Assembly (NCBI RefSeq): GCF_032854445.1
Contig: NC_088295.1
Location: 57,145,249-57,209,248, forward strand
From: Liolophura sinensis
Taxonomy: Eukaryota; Mollusca; Polyplacophora; Chitonida; Chitonidae
Length of the DNA stretch: 64,000 bases
Direction of reading: 5' to 3'
Positions 1 through 20,782 of the stretch are shown in pieces; the stretch's first letter is position 1; every line of letters begins with the position of its first letter. The position numbers and the translations under genes were made by a program. The notes under the pieces were generated by a model. The model did not search any database. It saw only the letters and a program-made list of their open reading frames with translations, and was not told where the DNA came from.

Positions 1-360
1 AGATTGTATCGATCTTATCTATATATTTTAGGGCAACTTGTAAGTTGCACACAAAAACATGTGTTGTATGAAGACAAACTTTTGTTCTTTTCAACAAAAG
101 TCTTGTGTCATATTTGAACAACTGTATCTTGTGTTGAATTAACACAAGGTCTTGTGTTTCTGTGTTGAATCCAACAACACAAGTAATGGTGTAAGATTTC
201 AACACAGGTGTTTTTTGTGTATGTCCCATCCAATTGTGACCATGCTCAACACAATATGTTCACACAAAAGAAATAACGAAGATGCTGCATAGATCCCGTA
301 TCCCTCTAGGTTCCATTTTGTTATTTATTTGAGTACACCTGAGTTTTTCACAAACTTCAG
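1..360. other. Intron of the Kazal gene with AACACAAG/CTTGTGTT palindromes
   Basis: This stretch precedes the first visible Kazal exon and ends in its acceptor (CAAACTTCAG, 351-360). Between about 40 and 290 the words CTTGTGTT and AACACAAG recur on both strands. They form a near-perfect palindrome at 128-148 and a stem with arms at 151-158 and 176-183. It could be a degraded foldback element. No coding sequence was seen. Confidence 0.4.
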
Positions 361-838
361 AGAAGGCCGTGCCCCTGGGAAAGAAAAAGCCGTGCAAGTT
401 CGCCTGCCCCCTGTCCTTGATTCCCGTATGCGGTACGGACGGAAGGACCTACCCTAGCGAATGTGACCTTCGAAAGGCTGCTTGCAAGTAAGAGCCAGGG
501 GATTTCTTTTTCTCAGTTTGGTTCAATTTTTAGCATAATAGGACGACTAAAAATCACCACAAAGTAAAGAATAACTGAATTGGGGGGAAATTATGTAAGA
601 AACTATAGATAGACCTTTTATTGCTAAGAAATAATATTTGGCCGCTTGCAATGTCAAGATATTAACCCTGAAAATGTATTTTCAATGGTAAAACTTGCTC
701 TGATAGCTGGGTTTAGATATACACTATTTATACCATTGCTGCATCGTGTATATATTTTTATATCTTTTATGTCGTTACATTCTTGTTTCAGACGCAGATC
801 TCTAAACACATTGACTGTGGCGTTCCAGGGACCATGTG
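361..838 (+). CDS. Kazal module 1 (exons 361-487 and 792-838)
   Basis: The first exon reads KPCKFACPLSLIPVCGTDG, then TYPSECDLRKAAC. The second exon supplies the C-terminal part ending QGPC. The donor is GTAAGAG at 488 and the acceptor is TTGTTTCAG at 791. P1 is predicted to be Leu. A run of basic residues (GKKK) precedes Cys1. Confidence 0.88.
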
Positions 839-3592
839 GTATAGAAATAAATAATAATTCTAAATACTGTTTTTTGGCTAAATACTCAAATGAGATACTA
901 GTATCTGGCCGAATAGTTTACTGAAAATTACTGAAAAAGTTTAATGACAAAAACAAATCTACCATAAAAATTACAAAATTAATTACAATGCATTAATTAC
1001 TTTGAGTCTGTTAAAGGTAATATGGGTTGGCGTTTGGTTTCCAGTGGAGGCATCGCCTTGTGACTTCGTGTGTCGCTTCTCCCTGATGCCGGTATGTGGT
1101 ACGGATGGACACACCTACCTTAATGAGTGTGACCTAAAGCAGACTGCATGCAAGTAAGTGAAAAGGAGCGGGTTCCGACATAGGGATACTTTCTTGCTCA
1201 AGTGTGGCAGGCGGAATTAATTTTCACATGAGGACAATTAAGACATCGGTTTTAGTGAAACTTGATCATAATAGGCTACTGGATTCTTGAATGAAATTTC
1301 CTCGTAATTGTCGTCAACATTAAGGAACTAGAAATAACTATTTATATAGTGGTACGTAATATCCAGTCGTACAAGTTTTATTTTACTAATGTCCAAAATA
1401 TATTTGAAAGCCAAGGTCATGATACAAGTTGATATATGTTCTTTTTATGAGTCATATATTTGTTCGGTTTATATTTTATAAAGCAATCATGGTGGTTGTT
1501 TGTTTATTGCAGAAGGCGTGACGTCAACAAGTTGAAGGTTGCTCACTCTGGACCCTGCGGTATGTCCACATATTTTCATCACTATACACACCTGGTTTAA
1601 TCCATTCATTTAGTTGTGTATCATTTTTTTTCATTGGGCATTCATTTAAAGCTTAATTACTTAATCACAACGAAGTAATGTGAACCCTTTTATACATAGG
1701 TGACTCAAACTTGCAGACTGCAAGTGAAATATTTGTCCTGAATTTACAAGTGGCAATTTCACGCAACTTTAAACGGTAACTTTAAACGGAAATGTCACGA
1801 TTCATCGGAGGGTTCGCAGTTTGGACACAGACCCCGTGTTGGGGTTTACATGAGATAAAACCCAAAGTTGTTCACGTAATCATAGTACCCAATTAATACC
1901 AATTTATATTTCATTTATATTTCATATTTATAGTCCAGAACTGATCTCACAGATAGGTCCCTATAATGCGTTTAGTACTAAATATGTACTTACAGTATAA
2001 ATAAACTAGGTCTGTCGATGGAGGAAACTGGTAGATTTGTCGGTAGAGGAAACTGCTTGGTATGTCTTTAGCGGCAACTGCTGGGTTTGTCGGTAAAGGA
2101 AACTCCTAGCTTGGCGGTATATGAAACTGACAGCTTTTATGGAGGAGGAAACCGCTTGGTTTGTTGGTAGAGGAAACTGCTGGGTTTGCCGGTAGAGGAA
2201 ACTGCTTGGTTTGTCGGTAGAGGAAACTGCTAAATTTGCTGGTAGAGGAAAATGCTTTGTATGTCTTTAGCGGAAACTGCTGGGTTTGTCGGTAGAGGAA
2301 ACTGCTTGGTTTGTCGGTAACGGAAACAGCTAGGTCTGTCGGTAGAGGAAACTGCTTCGTTTGTCGGGAGAATAAACTGCTAGGTTTGAATATAGAGGAA
2401 ATTGCTAGGTTTGTCGGCGGAGGAAACGGCTAGATTTGTCGTCAGAGTAAGGTCAGAAACCACTGCACCTCCCCAGGTACACGATAAACCTCCTGTAATT
2501 CAATCAGTGAGTGAGCCTTAATTCGAACCTGCTACTTCGTTGGTCAAGGGCAATACAGAACTTTTAGCAAAAACCATTATGCCTTCAGTAAATAGGCGAG
2601 GACCTTTAGTTAGTTGTTAATGTGTAGACATTGAATGTAGAGTAAGGCAAACTACCTTGACGAAGACAAATATATTTCTTTGGTGGGGCCTTGCTGACAA
2701 TAAGTGGCCGACAATGCTCCTTCGGCCTTTTGTCCAGCCTAACGTTCGTTGAAGACCACTTGCCCTCCACTAATAAGTTCTTCAGTAACTTGCCAAAGTT
2801 CGTTTTACGCATAGTACAAAATAAAAAATTCATTTCATTTAATTATTTGATAAGCCTCCATCAATAACACGGACTGTAAACGTATAATTTTGAAATTCTT
2901 GGGTATGGCGTTAATCAAAAAATAATTATAAAATAAATCAAATAAACCATTTCGTTTGATGTTTCCGTTTCAGAATGTGACCTGGTGTTTTGCCGGTACA
3001 GCGAGACGCCTGTGTGTGGGACGGACGGACAGACGTACGAGAACGAGTGCGATCTCAAACAGTCTGCTTGTCGGTGAGTCAGTAAACGTATAACCAGCAA
3101 TTCACTTCTTACCATCTATACAACTTTTTATTTGCAAGGCAGGATGGAAAAATATCCAGTTGTTTAAAAGAAAAAGATGACTATACATGTAGTTCTGGTC
3201 TGGGCGGCATGCACAGGTTGCCGATACAAGACATGACACCAGGCCTTTGGGAGACACAGGAGTCAGACACCAAATGAACTATAATTGTCGTTTTACAATA
3301 CTGCAATAAGAATTTACCACCATGTGGTATACTGATTCATAGCTAGGCTCTACATTGGATTAAAACTACATATATGATGATAATGGCGTATAGATTAGCT
3401 TATATGATCACTTCTAATAAACATTCAGTTTAAAGCTCAGAATAGATATATACGAGATAGATCATTCATAGATAAATATAATCTATACGACAACCAAACT
3501 TTGTTTCCGTCTTAAGAGCATTGTACCTAAACTTTCATTACAGACAAGGCGCGGATGTCAGTGTGAAATCAGATGGGTCATGCAAAGAGTAA
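361..3592 (+). CDS. Multi-Kazal serine protease inhibitor, 3' part (three modules visible)
   Basis: I see six coding exons: 361-487, 792-838, 1045-1153, 1513-1559, 2974-3073 and 3544-3592 (TAA at 3590). All have GT/AG borders and continuous phase. They encode three Kazal modules with PVCGTDGxTY, ECDL and a terminal GPC; the last module diverges after Cys5 and ends in SCKE. Cys1 and Cys2 are 3, 3 and 4 residues apart, as in non-classical invertebrate Kazal domains. Each module is split by a phase-2 intron just after the fifth cysteine, and modules are separated by phase-1 introns, as expected if exon pairs were duplicated. By the usual rule (Cys2+2) the P1 residues are Leu, Phe and Tyr, suggesting chymotrypsin- or elastase-like targets. 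This is inference. The 5' end with any signal peptide is outside the window, so the full domain number and the gene name are unknown. The product is probably secreted. Confidence 0.9.
1045..1559 (+). CDS. Kazal module 2 (exons 1045-1153 and 1513-1559)
   Basis: This module reads SPCDFVCRFSLMPVCGTDG, then TYLNECDLKQTAC, and closes with KVAHSGPC. The donor is GTAAGTG at 1154 and the acceptor is TTATTGCAG at 1512. P1 is predicted to be Phe. The intron position and phase are identical to module 1. Confidence 0.88.
2014..2447. repeat. 25-bp minisatellite (GGTAGAGGAAACTGCTTGGT...)
   Basis: About 17 degenerate head-to-tail copies of a 25-bp unit (core GAGGAAACTGCT, then GGTTTGTC) fill part of the intron between Kazal modules 2 and 3. 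Divergence between copies is considerable, so the array is old. No coding potential was recognised. Confidence 0.85.
2974..3592 (+). CDS. Kazal module 3 and C-terminus (exons 2974-3073 and 3544-3592)
   Basis: This module reads CDLVFCRYSETPVCGTDG, then TYENECDLKQSAC. The last exon reads RQGADVSVKSDGSCKE and stops at TAA 3590-3592, only two residues after the sixth cysteine. P1 is predicted to be Tyr. One extra residue separates Cys1 and Cys2 compared with modules 1 and 2. Confidence 0.88.
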
Positions 3593-3822
3593 TCACCTGT
3601 AACCAACAAACAACCATTCATTTCAGTTTGCTTCTTAACTTCTGCAAGCTGATCACTCGATACATGTATCTCTCTACTGCAAGCATATAGTTCAGTCAAC
3701 TATGCCGCCAATTTTTTTTTCTAGTCATTTAAGCGAACTTGTACTGGAGCATGACAGTCAAATTGTGTAATACCTTGTCGTTGGAATTTTGCTCTTGTAC
3801 GTTTATCGTGCCGAGGGGAGGC

Positions 3823-3828
3823 AATAAA
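3823..3828 (+). terminator. Poly(A) signal of the Kazal gene
   Basis: A canonical AATAAA lies 230 bp after the stop codon, preceded by an untranslated stretch with no repeat. It is the first good poly(A) signal downstream of the last exon. Confidence 0.7.
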
Positions 3829-3829
3829 G

Positions 3830-6800
3830 AATTTCGTTCATAGCATATATTATACTTGGTGATTTGAAAGTTTATTTAATTTTAACAGTATTGTAATTTC
3901 CATTTTGCGTTCGACTGTATATGGATTTGTGGTGTTGTCTATCTCTATAATTTGCGGCAAATTGCTTAGATGACTGGTCGTTCAGATTTTACAATTTTGG
4001 GAGAGTGGATTTAATGTTGTGCTTTCCCCTGCAGCCAAATATTGATTGGTGGTTATAGCGTCCGGGCAGCATGCAAGCGTTAGATCGGGGTTCAGTGCCC
4101 AACTGTCATGTTCAAGACATTAAAAATCGTCCATTTTGGTATCGCCTTATATGGTCGTCACACCATACAAGGATATAGGCCAAGTACTTGGCGCTTTGAT
4201 ACAACGGAACAGTGGCTGAATGAGGTGTCATGTCCGGTGTCTTTGACAAGGCGTTCCAATGCGGAAGCAGTAAATCTGCATGGATATTGGCCCCAGCCAA
4301 GTTATACAGGCCCAAGATTATAATAAAACGGTAATCTAAGTGCTTCTTGCTTTGGTACAAAACGCACCAAGTAATGATCTCCAAATGATTGATTGATTGA
4401 TTGATTGATTGGAGGAACGCAAATGACCTATGCTCAAGAAATGTTCACCAGTGTCATTGCGGTCAGTTTTATGGGTAAAGTATATCGAGTGCTACTGACG
4501 ACCTTTCCCAAGGGTCATGTACAAACATTATTGATGTAAGACGTGGTCTTAAACGAACGTACGATTGCACGTGTCTTAAACAGAATGAGGTAAAAAAAAA
4601 TGTCCTTGATGTTTAAGGAAAACACCTCTAAAAATCAAGGTAGGAATCACTAAACAGACCAAAAAACTATACATAAATATACTTTCATTTATTTTCTTTA
4701 GATTTTTATGACGATATTAGGGCGTTCAAACATTTGAATTCTAAGGTGCGTTTTATGGACCGTACTATCAGACTGACATCACAGTTCCTAGACAAAGGGG
4801 GTGGGGCTCTTAAAACCCACCATAATATTCAAATATTTAAATGCCTATCAACATTCTTCAAAAAATCTTAAAAAATCAGTGAAACTATTTTTACGCATAG
4901 TTTTCAGGTTCTGTATGATGTTATTTTAGCTTTATTTCACTTTAATAGCTTTTCATTGACGTAAAATGATACATATCTCGGCACTGTGACTTGACTTTCA
5001 TGCATACTGATGTCATAAACTCTAAATAAAGATGAATTAAACCTTATAGGATTCAGCCTTATAGGTTCGTTAAAATAGAAGACCACCAACTAAGCACAAA
5101 CACAAAACTTTCACAATTTACATTTTGCAAACGTAGATTTCTAGATTTGGAAATTTTTAGTCTTTGTTGTTTCTTTTGGTTAGTTAATATATTTTTCCAT
5201 ATCGCCGTTTGTTACAATACCGATTCTGCTCTTCAAAGACTTTATTATTCCTTAGATAGTTAGCGCCGTGCAAAATAAGTATTTACTCATAAAACGGAAC
5301 TATTTTTATGGGCGGAGGAAACCGAAGTCTCCGGAGCTCGCAAAATGTATGTCCTAATGACTGATGGCAAGTGATCCCATCAGCTTGTAAGGCATCCCAA
5401 CCGGTCCTTTGAGCAATGTCGGTCATTCATTGCCACCAAGGCTCTGAGAAAAGGCTCTGTGGATTCTGTGCAAAAGCATTTCTTTGTTTGAGGCTATATA
5501 TATAGGACCCAACCACTGTCCAGTGTTTCCTAGCCACACAGAAGGGCAAGCATTTCAACCACGGCCAATCCGCAGGAGAAGCTAAATACAATCAGACGAT
5601 CAAAGCTACGAATAATTCAAAACGCACTCATTTGCTTGACATTTTGAAATGCTGTTTACTTTTCATATCAACAGAATATATGCATTATATATAATATTAG
5701 TACAATAACCTGAAACAACACGAGTGTATAAAGAAATAACAGCTTCAGTCATGACAAAACGTCTCACAGATAAGGAAAGCGGGGAGGGGGGTCAAAGGTC
5801 TCCAATACAGACAAATGCAACATACGTCCTGGATGAAACACCATCGGTGTACTAATCTTTATGATTAGGGCTTACGATTCACAGTAACAAAGGCAGGGAA
5901 AAAAGCAACCATATCTTTGCTAAATTAAGTGTAAAGAAATTTGCATATATAGGCCTATGTCTGAATGAAGAGTGCATACTCTAAAGGCATGCATGAAAAC
6001 GAGACTATCAAATAAGAAATCGTTCAAGGTTATTTATGAAAAATATAAAGCACGGTGATTGCTGCGTGCACTTTGTCTAATTACTTGGTTGATCAGGAGC
6101 AAACTTCAACTACAAAATGCCACTGATCAACAACGGACATTGCCTGTCTAAAACAAAACGAACCAAGCCGGTTATTGTTTTCTTCTTTGGTATAATACGT
6201 TACTGTTTCTGTATCTTTGTAGGCCTACTCGCAAAGTAAAGAATTAGTTCACAAGCACTGCAGCGTAACAGCAGATCATGTTGTGTGTTTTACACAGCTT
6301 GGAACATGCTTATGTAGGCGGGAAATGCTGAGCGACCACGCTCATGGGACCAGTGTCTTTTCAGATCTGCTGGCCCTTCTCAATATTAACAGGTCTTTAA
6401 CTTAAGTGAAATATGATCAAACTGTTCTACGATTTATTCTCATATGCATGAATAACATTCGGTAGAAGCCATATTTTTAGATGAATTTTTCCCCATAGAT
6501 ATACTGTATTGAATTATGTCTCTTGCTTTAGCAACTGGGACCAGTTTTTTGCATCTGAAGCTACTTGGAACTTCTCTATTCAGTACCTGTCAAATGTAAC
6601 CCAGCAGTTTTGAACGAAAATCTGCTTGGAGACCACAGTGTTGTTATTGTGTTGATAAATGAACTAGCAGCCGATTGATCGATGGCGATGACCGGACGCT
6701 GTATTTCGCTTAGATACACAAGATGGCTGATTCCTAGTCAACCGGATGTTACAGGGAGTAATCATTATTTGTTAGACACTACAGAGACCAACAAATAGAA

Positions 6801-8177
6801 TGAAATACTTTACAAGGAAAGGTACCAGCTGCAGCATAGTCTGTGGAGACCAGAAGCCAATTCATGATATATGTATATTGTGTGTACCTCCTTAGGACAC
6901 AAGCACCAACAAGCAAGAGAGAAACTGTGACACTGATACAAGCAAAAACAAAATGGCAAAAATGCACCAAAGTTAATTTGACACTCTTATTCAAACGAAA
7001 ATGGAAGTCAACCTGATATTTTTTATTAAAACTGCCCAAGCATTAGCTTTTTAAAACGAAAAGGTACTTAATTATCTGCCCAAAACTACGCTTACAAAAA
7101 TATGTATCTGGAAAAAATTGTCTTTGTTTTGCAATACACCATGCCTGTATTTATATTTTATGGTATTCAAAATTAAATACTTATTTCACAATGAATAAAA
7201 AGAAAATGAATCTATATCCAGAACCTATCCTCAATGAGATTTATCATGTCTTTGTTGGCCTCTTCACCTCCCCCTCCCACCCACAACTACCAGGTAGGGC
7301 ACAATAACATCAAAAATGCCATTCAGAACACTAATGCCAGCTGGAGGAGCAAACAAACCAAGCGATAGGGCTTGTTGTTTGATAAGCTTTGCATATATCA
7401 TAGTGAAATGCTTAGAAGGGAAAAAATAAAATGCACCTGCTTCATTGTAACTGAAAAGCGGAGGTAAATCATCGTGTTGTCAAAAGAAATCAACAGAAAC
7501 TACAAATTATGCAAAAATGACAGCATCGGAGTGACATACATGTATCAGGCTTCTTGCAAAAAAATTTGGTCATGATAAATTGGACATAGATCGATATAGG
7601 TAAGAACAATAAAATATTTTGGTATGATTAACTGGTTCTGACAATGACTTTTTTACTGGCATAATCATTTTGTCTACAGATATGGATCAAATTATACATA
7701 CATATACCATGATGTCTGATTTAAGATTTGAGGAGTCTATAATGGTCAGTTTCAATAAAGATTTATTCAAGCCACTGCAAGTTTTTACCTAACACTGCTA
7801 TTTTATTTTTCCATGCTGCGTCAACTGGCACCTAATTTGGTTGTAAAAACGGTTGCATCGGGCATCTTCATCGATGTTAGTTGATTTTGTCCAAACACAT
7901 GATTAAAATTCGATTAAAAAGTAAAAATGCTTGCTTTAACTTGAGAATTAGTTTTGTATATCCCAAAACTGATAGAAACAATTTCTATTTCTTCTGTCTA
8001 TAATTTGAAGATTCACTGTAGTAAAACCCCCTTACAGGACAACAGAACATATATATATGTATATATATATAAATAAAAATGTTACAACAGAAATTTTAAC
8101 CAATGACAACAAATTTTACATAGACAAGCAGTCAAATAGACCAATGAAATGTGATGAAACAATGACAAGAGACAGTA
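3830..8177. other. Intergenic region between the Kazal gene and TMEM39A
   Basis: This AT-rich region contains no supported gene. It holds a tRNA-headed repeat with an ATTG tail (about 4045-4412), a fragment of the GGGCGGAGGAAACCG repeat near 5308-5345, and an alternating TA tract at 8048-8075. It also contains the 3' UTR of the minus-strand TMEM39A gene, which would lie just below 8178. Short open frames here show no recognisable similarity. Confidence 0.5.
4045..4412 (+). mobile_element. Probable tRNA-headed SINE with (ATTG)n tail
   Basis: The 5' part has a tRNA-like organisation (GTTATAGCGTCCGGGCAGC, then GATCGGGGTTCAGTGCCC as a B-box-like motif). It is followed by an unrelated body and ends in five ATTG/TGAT repeats at 4389-4412. 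That order (promoter head, body, simple repeat tail) is typical of SINEs. No clear target-site duplication was found, so the borders are approximate. Confidence 0.5.
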
Positions 8178-18217
<10,040 letters not shown>

Positions 18218-19993
18218 GACTGACCCTTTTTCCACGAATTAATTTCCAATATTCGGCTGTTTACATCTTCCTTTTGTTAATTACAACTGTCCGGAAGTCG
18301 GCTTAGATGCGTACATTTCTAACTACCGTGGATAACCAACTCGTACGTTTCCCAGACGGTGTGCCTTCTTAAAACTACCTGTCCAATATTTTCCATGCAA
18401 GTGAGCACTTTATTTGAACTTGGGTCGAGAAGAATGTATCATCTGATAAAGAAAAAGAAAAAAAAAACGTCCAGAGCTTCATCTCCATTTTTCCCAGCGA
18501 CTACCCTCACCATTACACGCTTAGTACATATGTACCAAAAAACTTTCACAACCTACTCTCAACTCCAAACTTGACATATCACCATATAATCTTGATAACA
18601 ATAAAATTTGACTTTGCAGTATCACGTTGTTTTCTTCTAACTTTGACTTCGTTATTTTATTTTTGCTGTCTGGACAAAAATGAAAGTTACAGTCGTGAAA
18701 CAAAGCATATTACTCATTTCGCCTTTTGCCAGTCTTCTGCCACGATTCAAGATGTCTGCACATGATCTGACAGTCAGTTTTGCAATGTCAACACTTTCTA
18801 CACTCGTGATTTTTTACTCTTTGACTGTCGTTGTCTCTCACTTCACAACTGGATAGCGTTGGGTATGATTAAATCATGATTAACTGGAATATTGCATATG
18901 ATTCTTCATAGTATACGTTTTGAATTGTTTGAATGAAACCTTGACCGGTTGAACAACAACAACACACGTGTTTTCCTGTTTAATTTTTTTTTATTATTTA
19001 AACGTAGATGTTTGTTTAGGATGTGAATGTAGACCTTGGCATAAAGTCTGTTGAAATAAACATCATAATGACTCTCAGACAGAAAAAACAGCATTGATCG
19101 ACCTCATAGTTTAGTATAATAACTGAGGAAAGCAATTCTGAAGGATTTATTTACAAGCAGGGTCGGCATTTCAGGAGATCCGCGAGTTTGTGCAGGTATG
19201 GACAGTATATGCTGGACTGAATATACATCTCGCATAACCAGTTCTGTAATGCTCAACGGCACTGTTAGCGGCCACCGGAAAATCACAACTTTTACCTGCA
19301 TTTGTTAGTGAGAGCCCCCACCCTGTCTCAGCCAAAGCTACGTGAACTTGCAAGACTTTTGAAATGCCAACTTGGCTTAGTACACTAAGCTGTTCAATGG
19401 ATCATCTTGATCACAGTTAATTTAGGGCACATCACAATTTGAACTGTCATGTTACATGTAATTCCACCTTCTGTGCAGTAGGCCTTGGAATATGCCTAAA
19501 TTTAATACAGATAAAGAAATAAGAAAAGACCGTGCGTAATGCAGGCCTACTAAGGGCTTGTCATATTTGTTCCTACATCAAAGTGGAAATGAATATTTTG
19601 ACTCTCATGGTTATCTTTACTCCTGATCTCTCATTTATGTTTTGGCAGGCTTTCTTCTGCAATTATGGCTGCTTAAGGATGATTCAACATGGCATGTGGT
19701 GTGTGAGGGCCATGTACCACAGTGATGGCTGTGGAGGACAGTAAAAGTGTTGTGAGAACTGTTGTCAAAGAAAGTCTGTGATAAACCTAGTCTTCATTTG
19801 TGATCTCAGCTTTGTTTATATCTTAATTTATTGCTCTTTGTTCTGAATCAGCATTAATTATTATCTTTACACCAAATACTGCAAATTCAGGGATACAAGG
19901 ATGTACATAAAGGAAAGATTGATCTTTCTGAGAAAAAGATGAAAGTTTTATTATTTTGCATTTGAGCTCCCGAATTGGAGTTAGAATATAATC
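18218..19993. promoter_or_regulatory. Divergent intergenic region between TMEM39A and IBTK
   Basis: The start codons of the two genes are 1.78 kb apart and point away from each other, so their promoters and 5' UTRs must lie here unless upstream non-coding exons are skipped over. No clear TATA box or CpG-rich block was recognised. A possible IBTK 5' UTR exon may start after TTTATGTTTTGGCAG near 19648, but this is unsupported beyond the acceptor-like motif. Confidence 0.45.
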
Positions 19994-20782
19994 ATGCCGT
20001 TGGCACATTTTGACATGGAATGTGGGCCAAAATGTCGGTCTGAACGGCATGCACAAGATTTGAATGCTGCCATTACTCGAGGCAGCCTCCGAGAAATCCA
20101 GGCATACTTCAAGCTTTGCCACAATGCTGGATGCATGTCAGACTCTTTTAGAAGAACGGCCTTGCACCTGGCTGCATCATGTGGGAAGTGTGAAATTGTT
20201 GACTGGTTGCTGACGACAAAGAAATCAGATCTGTCTGCTAAAGATGAGGAGTCGGGATGGACGGCCTTACATCGAGCTGTATTCTATGGTCAGCTGGGGG
20301 CAGTGAGGATACTGCTACAGGTGGGTATTCACTGTCTGCCTTACAATTTATTTAAAATCAGATAGTATGTTGACTGGTGCTGACTAGTATCTTACACACT
20401 AGTTTTCAACTGCTCACAGATGTGCTGCTCGATGAAAGCAGCTGTCCTGGACAGAGATGATACCTAAGGAAAAGAAAAAGTAGATGTAGTGACCAAATTG
20501 AAAGATTGAGTTTATGGTTACTGGTTACATGGTAGCTAAAGGCTTATTTAGCTAAGTGAGCTTCATGCAACTGGCCCCTAGACACCCGGCAGTGTATGTC
20601 ATATTTAAATGGAATGTGACCCTACTAAGTTTGTATTTCAAAATTTTTCTTTTATCTCCCCCTACTGTGTTCTTTCCACCTGTAGGCAATGCCTGATCTT
20701 ACAATTCGAGACCGAGAAGGTCTTGGACCTTTAGACATCATACAGAAAGATAGGCCTGGCTATGTGACCTACTCATCTAAAG
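19994..20782 (+). other. IBTK: IBTK ankyrin-repeat exons 1-2
   Basis: Exon 1 starts ATGCCGTTGGC and encodes CRSERHAQDL, TALHLAASCGK and SGWTALHRAVFYGQ, i.e. consecutive ankyrin helices. Exon 2 encodes DREGLGPLDIIQKDRPGYV, aligning with the end of the human ankyrin block. The exon 1 donor is CAG/GTGGGT at 20321. The exon 2 acceptor is CACCTGTAG ending at 20685. Confidence 0.93.

Noticed and set aside
18571-18765. Small open frames in the TMEM39A-IBTK interval
   Set aside because: They show no family similarity, no conserved motif and no splice support. They are at the length expected by chance in AT-rich DNA.
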